Below, in pieces: positions 57,621 through 64,000 of a stretch of 64,000 bases of DNA. The translations under genes and the position numbers were made by a program. Source of the stretch: Hemileia vastatrix (taxonomy: Eukaryota > Basidiomycota > Pucciniomycetes > Pucciniales > Zaghouaniaceae); the NCBI GenBank assembly GCA_030280995.1, contig JASXTE010000008.1:22371693-22435692 (forward strand), in the 5' to 3' direction. The notes under the pieces were generated by a model, which had not been told where the DNA came from, did no database searches, and saw nothing but the letters and a program-made list of their open reading frames with translations. How positions within the stretch are numbered: position 1 is the stretch's first letter; the number at the start of each line of letters is the position of its first letter.

Positions 57621-58312
57621 CAAGTCCACCTCCCATTTTTGTGAAGCTACTTTTACACCTCCACCATCTCACCAATACTCTTGAAATAGATATTTTTGTC
57701 CACTCTAATTTTCCCTTTCCTTCATTTGGTAAGATCCATTTGTTTCCCCTTCTAATATGACTGAGTTACAAGAAAATGAACAAAAACTCTTCCTTCTTTC
57801 CCTAATTTGCTCATCCATTACTCCTTATCACTGCTCAATGCAGGACCCTATCTCAAAATCAAGCATATGGACCAATATAAGAGGATCTTATCAATCATTC
57901 CACATCATCCCAACTCTGTTTAACTTATAACTAAGGATGTTGAGTGTTGATTTTGTTGGAAATGACATACTTCTTAGGAATTAATGATTATATGTTTGCT
58001 ATCTGTTCACACACGTCTCAAGTCTCTACATGAACATGACCCCACAACTATATGTATGACGTCCTCTAACAATCCCTGTTGGGCAATAAGTTAATATGGG
58101 TATCTCCATTTCTTTAAACAGTATTTTTTTCACTCAAAAAAAAAATAAGTAAAAAAGAGTCCCTTCACTAACCAGGTAGCTACAATGATAAACACCCATA
58201 TATATCTTTTCATCTATAATAAGTGAAAAATCAACGATAGGAATTTAAAATAAAAGAGAAAAGTATTTCATGAGATGGCTCACTATTTCTAATTGAGAAA
58301 ATTTTATATGTG
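57621..58312. other. Intergenic region downstream of MPC1, nothing recognised
   Basis: No open frame with support. Lies between the Gypsy-IV LTR and the 3' end of MPC1, and would contain its 3' untranslated region near 58,150-58,312 (A-rich, TATATATC). Confidence 0.5.
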
Positions 58313-59049
58313 TTATGAAGGTACTTTGCTATTGGCTTTTGTCGACCTGCAATGAATATGTTAGTGAGTCGAAGTTTAAGGAAAAATTGTATGAGGATGG
58401 GAAGGATGACAGACCTGTTATGGCGAATAAGTCTAGCCCCTTGGATGGATTGCATGGAAAGGTTGACAGCGTGCTTAGGAAATTTCAAATAAATAAACAA
58501 AAACCACCCATCAAATTTTAGAACAAGTGAAGATAGGGTGAAAAATGGAAGTAATGAATACTTACACAAGCAAACAAAAGGTAATTCCGAGGTTGAACAC
58601 GCCATGCGAAACGCATGAAAGCTATGGAGTAGGCACTCAAGGCAGTAGTCCTAGTATAGTAAGTGATGATGATAAGTTTTTATGGCCAAACAGAAAATGA
58701 AAAAAACGAGATCGTACATGGGGCCGCTAATGATTTCAGGATCTTTTGAAAGATCTGAAAGGGCAGCAAGAGGCACACCCCAATTAGCGACGGGACCCCA
58801 GCTGGAAGTTCGAAACAAGAAAATGAATAACTTTTGAGTAAATACAGTTCAAATATAATATAACCAGAATGAAAAAATGCTTACAAATGGGTACCTGGAA
58901 GGACAAGAGAAAAATTGAAGACCACATAAGAATGTAGGCGTGGGATGGGAAAAGCGAGGTGAAAAGGGAAAGAAATGAAAAAGCAACTAACTAAAGAAGT
59001 ACTGGCGCCCAGCAGGACTCCTGAGCCAATTTACAAAAGTGCTTGCCAT
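58313..59049 (-). CDS. MPC1: Mitochondrial pyruvate carrier subunit 1, six exons
   Basis: Exons (minus): 59,049-58,992; 58,894-58,885 (10-nt microexon); 58,801-58,718; 58,650-58,566; 58,473-58,415; 58,346-58,313. All introns are GT-AG with short lengths and phases match; spliced 330 nt, 109 residues. The product begins [18 protein letters not shown] and has [48 protein letters not shown] and [14 protein letters not shown]. These are the hallmark MPC1 segments: an amphipathic N-terminus and two to three membrane helices. The family works in the inner mitochondrial membrane with an MPC2-type partner to import pyruvate. Length is typical of the family. It is an intact ordinary host gene. Confidence 0.95.
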
Positions 59050-59272
59050 GATTGCCTTGCCACTCGTTCCCCCACTCCTTTGGACCGCCCGGCAATACTC
59101 TCAATTCATATGTCACACTTCACCATGCATAATTCATGTCCACCACCAAAAATCTGCGCGTAAAGAATAGTCACTGCGATTCTCAAACCTCGAATCTTCT
59201 TGTAACGAGATCGTAAAAAACTGCGTTATGACACCGTCGTAACTCTGTTGTCAATGTGTAATAGGATGAATG

Positions 59273-60109
59273 ATTTCTCCAACAAAAAATGACTAACACC
59301 GTTTTTGGTGTCGATTGGTGCCCTGGCCATTCTGGCATTCTGGGTAACGAGGTGGCTGACTTTGGGGCTAAGCAGATGGCCACTAGTTACCAGGAAGCTA
59401 TGATCTTTAGTCCTTTTTACATCCCCTCCTCTAGATCAGCATCGAAACAGAATTTCACAAAGGTTAACGTAGAACTAGTCAGCACCTTCAGTATCAATCT
59501 TTAAACGTCTTAAAGGCCATTATGACACTCTCAATCATTACGCCGCCAGGTAAACTCTTTCTCGCAGCGAAAATTCACCGTTAACGCTGTTAACATCAGG
59601 TCACATAGGTTTCAACTCTTATCTCTTCAAAATATATCGTGCTCCGGTGGCTTACTTATTGCCCAGTTTGTGACTCTGATTTTAAAGATACTGTTGACCA
59701 TTTTCTTACCTCCTGTTCAGCTTTTATAGAACCTCGCTCTCACCTCCGGGAACAACTCAGGAAAATTAATCTCCCTTTCTCATCTACCTCCCTTCCCACC
59801 AACCCCTAAATTTTTTCTCATCTCCTTACCTTTTCCAGAACCACTAATCGTCTCTCCTGCTTACAATAATAACTTATCGATATCACTATTTTACCTCTCC
59901 TTTTCTTTATGCGTGCACGTTATTTGTCTAAGGTCTTTACTATTCTGGCTTGCCATCTCTCTGTTCCTTCCCTCGTTTTTTCTCTCTTTCTTTCTATCTT
60001 ATTAGCGCCACTGTTTCTCCATCTCATGTAAATGGATTATTGTGCCATACCACATGTTATTAGTTTCATGCCCTTAAGCGAGAGATCCTATGAAAAAAGT
60101 AAAAAAAAA
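59273..60109 (+). mobile_element. 5'-truncated LINE copy (RNase H and C-terminal zinc region)
   Basis: The frame from 59,289 encodes GVDWCPGHSGILGNEVADFG, the end of a non-LTR retrotransposon RNase H (W-x-P-G-H-x-G, G-N-E-x-A-D). After frameshifts, CPVCDSDFKDTVDHFLTSC (C-X2-C...H-X4-C) appears near 59,660, the usual LINE C-terminal zinc motif. An A-rich tail (GTAAAAAAAAAA) ends it. AATAGGATGAATG at 59,260-59,272 and AATAGGATAAATG at 60,110-60,122 form a 13-bp target duplication with one mismatch. It is a dead copy inserted upstream of MPC1. Confidence 0.85.
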
Positions 60110-60122
60110 AATAGGATAAATG

Positions 60123-60656
60123 TCACTGAACCACGTTTAACAATTTCTTGCTGTCTACAAGTTTTGTTCAAACGTGTGAGAACCGCGTAGTTTCAAGTTG
60201 GAGACTGGTTAGCTAGAGACTCTCCCTCACATTTTTGACTGTTATCTCTAATTAATAGTGTAAACTTATCTTCCTCCCTGGACATGGCAGAAAACTCAAA
60301 CAAAACAACCAATCATTTTTCATGCTCTACTGACATTTCAGCTTGAAAATAAATACAAATAAGACAGATAATAGAGAGGAGATAATAAACTATTAAAGGC
60401 GGTCATGTATCCTATTTTGCTATTGAAATACCCGATCTCATATTACGCTAACTTTCTGTCAGTCGATGACATAAAACCAAAGCCTTTTCAAACTTACCCT
60501 ACTTGTAACGGGAAAAAAGAGAATCATGGTCTTCTCGTGACTCTCACGAGTTTCAAGTTAGATTGTTCATAAGCACGGAATTTGCATGATTGGGATAGTT
60601 GTGTCCGATTTCCTTTCAGTCGTCTGTTCCAGTGTTTTTGTATTACTCAGTGTAAT
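60123..60656. other. Upstream region of the secreted-protein gene
   Basis: No gene. Contains the direct 5' flank of the gene at 60,657. TCGTGACTCTCACGAGTTTC near 60,534 includes a CTCGTGA/TCACGAG inverted repeat that could be a regulatory site; no clear TATA box was seen within 60 bp of the start. Confidence 0.4.
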
Positions 60657-63008
60657 ATGGCTAAATGCGCATCAACAGTTCCATTCCATTATTTCTTGAA
60701 GAAACTAAGTTTGGTTATAGTATTTAATTTACCGTGCATTTTTATATTCATTGGAAAGATACTCGCTTTGGAAACTGCTTCTATGATGTTAAAGCAACAA
60801 GCTATGAATGATTTGGAAAAAGAACATCTCACAACTACTTCATGTGAAAATATAACTTCAACTAGTTCTAACATGGAGCCTTCGTCCATAATGACGAAAA
60901 ATCCTGATTCATTTCATTTAACCGATCCTGTAATGAGTGTAGATTCTCAAATAATTCTTGATAATTCAGTCGATTGGGGAAACAAGATTATCCATCGAGT
61001 GGATGCTAAGATTAAATTACCAATAATTCTTCAAGCTTATCATCGATGCCTCCCAAAAATTCTCGAACAGCGAGTTAGAAACAAGGAACCCCTTACACAT
61101 TTTTTTTATGCACAACAAATGTTTTATCTCTTATGGAAGAATCTTTTTGAAAAAATATATTCTATTGTACATTCTTCTTATCAAGGAACTTCAGAACAAA
61201 GTATTATTGAGCACCTATGTATATATGCCAGTACTTTACTAGAAGAAGGTATCTCAGGGGTCAAAACTGAAAAGGTCATCCGATTCTGCATCGCTATGAT
61301 CCTCAGAAATCATCAAGATACCAAAAGCAAATACCAACGTATGCTTAATGTATTTAAACATATCAATACGAGATATGTGACAAAAATGTCGCGAAATTTT
61401 TATAAAGAAGGGTGGAATTCAGTATGGAAAGAATATAAAGTAGAATTGAATCCTATCTCAAAGTCAGAGATTTTATCATATTTAGAAGAAGAGCCGAATG
61501 TTCCATATAATAACGAACCATCCCGAAATCATGAAGTCTTTGAAGCTTGGCTCAAAGAATTCTCTGAAATTGAAGAAATGGAACGAAAACTTAACAATCA
61601 TAAATCATTTTTTATAGTCAAGAAAATGGAAGATGAAAAGATTGATGAAACAGAAATTTTTGAGAACTTATTTGGGTGTTACATAAGATGGCTAGAGAAT
61701 TTTATGATTCAGAATTTTGAAAAAGAGTGTAAAACGTTTGAGTTGGGATTTTTTTCACCTGATAGAGATATTTCTTTAAAAAAAATGGAAAAACTTATTT
61801 TTTCTTGCACTTTGCGAACATTACCGATATCACACATACAAAAAAAACCATCACGTAAACTTCCATTTCACCTTCAATATATGAAAAGAAGAAGTGCATT
61901 TTTCGGCGAGTTTGCCTCACAACTCAATACCTTCATGTGCCAGTCACTAAAGGCTGAATACACAGAACTGGAATATCAAAACTACATAGCATCACTCGAT
62001 CAAAAATTTCCATTTTCTGAATCAATCAATTTTTTCTCGAAAAAATTGCAACCCTCTGGCGAAGCTCCGGCAGTCATTCAAATATTATACTTGGGAATTT
62101 CTGAGTTTATTACAAAAAACCAATTGGAAGATGATGTAAAACGCCGGATAATTGAGACGGGAAGCTATTGGAAGGGTGTATGGGAAAAATTTATCGATGA
62201 AATACTATATCTCATGTCGTTTAACCTTCAGTTGAATTACGATTCATATCTTGGTTATGTTCTAGAACATAGCAGCGTTTTTTTCAACTTTCTCATTGAG
62301 AATGGAATTAGTATTGTTATTGCAAAAAGAATTTTGAAACTTGGAGTTCTTTTTACACAAAATGATTTAGTGAATAAGTTTTTAAAAAAATTCCAGAACT
62401 TCATTCAATGGTTTAATCCATCACTCATCGCGGAGCTTGGACAGTTGCCATCGAGCGAGAACATGGAAAGTAGGATTTCCGATATTGAAAAAAATGAAAC
62501 AGTTCCCTATATGATGATTAACTATCTGAATACTGAAGTTCATGATCTGGATAAGAAAGAAATTCGAATCGACAAGATACTTGAAAGCGAGCTGTTCCAA
62601 AAATTACTAAACCAACTGGAAACTGCAAAGCCAATTAAAAATCGTAGCGAATGGAGAAATTTAATCACTTACATAAAGCCAGGAAAAAATATAGGGGAGA
62701 CAATAGAAAAATCATTTATTCTTTTAAATTATGAAAAGTTTACTGAACACGAAAAAAATATTTTTTTTGAGACTCTGCGAAAAAAATATTTTCCCGAATA
62801 TCAAATTGAAGAAACATCTCAAGAACAGGTTAAATTAGGATTAGAAAATAAATCAGTAGTAAACATTAATCTAATTATGAAATATTTGAAACCTGAAATC
62901 ATTAAGGGAAATGTTAATCAAAGCACAAAAGCATACAATAAAATTTTGAAAAAGGAAATTCATGATGAAGAAATATCACCAAGTAAATATTTTATATTTT
63001 TTTTCTAA
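60657..63008 (+). CDS. Large predicted secreted protein, unknown function
   Basis: 783 codons from ATG at 60,657; an in-frame ATG 25 codons upstream is possible, but the later one places a signal peptide at the N-terminus. That peptide has MAKCASTVPFHYFLKK, then a hydrophobic run LSLVIVFNLPCIFIFIGKIL with a possible cleavage site after ILA. The rest is Lys/Glu- and aromatic-rich, helical in character, with recurring W-x3-W-x2-Y/F segments (GWNSVWKEYK, SYWKGVWEKF). No known domain recognised. No transposon motif. In rusts such proteins are often effector candidates; that is inference. A possible 34-nt intron (62,983-63,016, GTAAAT...TTTTCAG) would change the end to ...GKRKRD with stop at 63,087. 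Confidence 0.75.
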   Translation: MAKCASTVPFHYFLKKLSLVIVFNLPCIFIFIGKILALETASMMLKQQAMNDLEKEHLTTTSCENITSTSSNMEPSSIMTKNPDSFHLTDPVMSVDSQIILDNSVDWGNKIIHRVDAKIKLPIILQAYHRCLPKILEQRVRNKEPLTHFFYAQQMFYLLWKNLFEKIYSIVHSSYQGTSEQSIIEHLCIYASTLLEEGISGVKTEKVIRFCIAMILRNHQDTKSKYQRMLNVFKHINTRYVTKMSRNFYKEGWNSVWKEYKVELNPISKSEILSYLEEEPNVPYNNEPSRNHEVFEAWLKEFSEIEEMERKLNNHKSFFIVKKMEDEKIDETEIFENLFGCYIRWLENFMIQNFEKECKTFELGFFSPDRDISLKKMEKLIFSCTLRTLPISHIQKKPSRKLPFHLQYMKRRSAFFGEFASQLNTFMCQSLKAEYTELEYQNYIASLDQKFPFSESINFFSKKLQPSGEAPAVIQILYLGISEFITKNQLEDDVKRRIIETGSYWKGVWEKFIDEILYLMSFNLQLNYDSYLGYVLEHSSVFFNFLIENGISIVIAKRILKLGVLFTQNDLVNKFLKKFQNFIQWFNPSLIAELGQLPSSENMESRISDIEKNETVPYMMINYLNTEVHDLDKKEIRIDKILESELFQKLLNQLETAKPIKNRSEWRNLITYIKPGKNIGETIEKSFILLNYEKFTEHEKNIFFETLRKKYFPEYQIEETSQEQVKLGLENKSVVNINLIMKYLKPEIIKGNVNQSTKAYNKILKKEIHDEEISPSKYFIFFF

Positions 63009-63818
63009 ATTTTCAGTTATCAACATCCTGAATTTTTCTAACCCTTATATTTTAGAGCTTTTTAAAGGGAAAAGAAAAAGAGATTAAAGTCGGAGTTCCA
63101 GTGGAGAATAAAAATTATGTAAACTTCCTATTAGCAATTTGATAGTTGGGTAAAGATTAAGAATGATGTAGTTTTAAGTTGCAAGGTGGAAACTCTTGCA
63201 TATTAGATATTGCAAATCCATCAACTTAATAATTTTTTTAATTTGACCAAAATGTCTAATGTAAATTTGGATGTGATATTACTTCATAGCGGGAAAAAAG
63301 TGTGAACTAGATGTCGAACTCAGTTTTGAGACCCTATTCCATTCATGGGTGCATTTCTGAGACAAAACATGGAATGACCTTGTTTGAGCTCATTAATTTT
63401 TTTTTTGAAACAGACGTCAGCATCTCCCTTTCAGACCCCATTTCCCCCTTGCTCACCCCATCTCCCCCACCTCTCACCCCACATTCCTGTGGCGCACTCA
63501 TCCACTGGTTGTACAGTGCCCAGCCAAATGAAAGTGTTAGTCTTCAAATTCAAATTACTCTCCCAATAATAATCAGATACGTCTCAAACTTAATATTCAG
63601 ACTCTCCAGCTTCTTAATTTTGTTTTGGTAACAATAAATCAATTATTTTAACACATACTATTTTTAATAATTTAAAGAAAAAAGTAAATTTTTGATGTCC
63701 CCCAACCAATGAGATGAAAAATACACCACTTTTACCAGTTATTTACCTCCTCTTCATGAGTGGGTTTCACAAAAAAAATTAAAAAAAAATTTTTTTTTAA
63801 CATATTTTTTTCCATTTT
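63009..63818. other. Downstream region, no supported gene
   Basis: Holds the 3' end of the gene at 60,657. A 106-codon frame at 63,311-63,631 has a Pro/Ser/Leu-rich, low-complexity product with no motif. From about 63,640 the AT-rich sequence probably belongs to the end of the Tc1-like element that follows. Confidence 0.4.
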
Positions 63819-64000
63819 TCACCAAGCGCAGGATCCACCATCATTTTTGATGAATTCCTCCATTCTTTCAGGCATTGAAGCCACCAAAAATTCTAAAAAA
63901 ATCTTGAGGGATGTCATCCCAAGCTTGCAGAATGGCTTCCTGAAGTTCTGCAACTGTTCTGGGCTGATAATTTTGAGATATGTTGTGCTTTACTTGAGAC
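63819..64000 (-). pseudogene. C-terminal end of a Tc1/mariner transposase (runs off the window)
   Basis: Minus strand from the window edge reads NYQPRTVAELQEAILQAWDD, then IPQDF. After one extra T in a T-run near 63,895 it continues in the next frame with FLVASMPERMEEFIKNDGGS and ends CAW-stop at 63,819. The R-T-V-x-E-L-x-x-A-I...W and S-M-P-x-R-x-x-x-x-I segments are the usual C-terminus of Tc1-like DDE transposases. The frameshift makes it a pseudogene unless it is a sequencing error in the homopolymer. Confidence 0.85.

Noticed and set aside
58315..58521. 68-codon plus-strand frame as a small gene
   Set aside because: It lies antisense over exons 5 and 6 and an intron of MPC1, whose protein motifs and splice sites are unambiguous.
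63311..63631. 106-codon proline-rich protein
   Set aside because: Low-complexity CCCC-rich tract gives an open frame by composition. No start context, motif or partner supports it.
1..64000. tRNA or rRNA genes
   Set aside because: No stretch with A-box and B-box or cloverleaf pattern was recognised. A proper scan with a covariance model was not possible here.

Overview
The window looks like a gene-poor, AT-rich, repeat-packed stretch of a basidiomycete genome, most probably a rust fungus (Pucciniales). The evidence is short introns of 50-100 nt with CTAAC-type branch sites, gag/pol proteins of the Ty3/Gypsy type common in rusts, an OTU-fused MULE, and Tc1/mariner and LINE fragments. Only two ordinary host genes are supported, both at the right end: a six-exon mitochondrial pyruvate carrier gene (MPC1, 58,313-59,049, minus) and a gene for a large protein with a signal-peptide-like N-terminus (60,657-63,008, plus).

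Left half (1-25,000) is one nested structure. A Ty1/Copia element on the minus strand (gag near 24,934, reading left and leaving the window at base 1) is the oldest layer. It is split by (a) a nearly full-length Ty3/Gypsy element, here Gypsy-I (129-12,056, LTRs of about 1.34 kb, target duplication ACGT), and (b) a solo LTR of the same family (14,783-24,000). That solo LTR is itself split by an 8.0 kb DNA transposon (15,359-23,349) with CACCACGGG termini and a 3-bp duplication. The DNA transposon encodes nothing recognisable; most of it is a tandem array of about 600-bp units, each carrying a 38-bp near-perfect palindrome.

Middle (25,000-57,620): a decayed MULE with a zinc knuckle and an OTU protease domain (25,970-28,842, minus), then a second nest. 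Gypsy-II (30,512-52,518, minus, 136-bp LTRs) is interrupted by a chromodomain element, Gypsy-III (30,640-38,995, plus), in its 3' LTR. A 224-bp MITE (45,585-45,808) sits in its integrase region, and a plus-strand solo LTR of the Gypsy-IV family (49,428-50,605) sits in its gag. A 5'-half copy of Gypsy-IV (52,519-57,620, minus) abuts it. Reading frames close exactly when the Gypsy-I, solo-LTR and MITE insertions are removed, so these boundaries are well supported.

Main discovery candidate: Gypsy-I, Gypsy-II and Gypsy-III each carry one or two accessory genes antisense to gag-pol, between integrase and the 3' LTR. Several have a GT-AG intron and all encode a cysteine pattern close to C-X2-C-X6-C-X12-15-C-X2-C-X6-C, the spacing of fungal Zn(II)2Cys6 (GAL4-type) DNA-binding domains. 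In Gypsy-III the antisense gene is fully open although the sense genes have stops and integrase has lost a catalytic Asp. Gypsy-III also shows a Tf1-like self-priming arrangement: 14 nt just after the 5' LTR are perfectly complementary to the 14 nt about 35 bp downstream of its TATA box.

Right end (57,620-64,000): MPC1, a 5'-truncated LINE copy with 13-bp target duplications, the secreted-protein gene, and the C-terminal end of a Tc1/mariner transposase running off the window.
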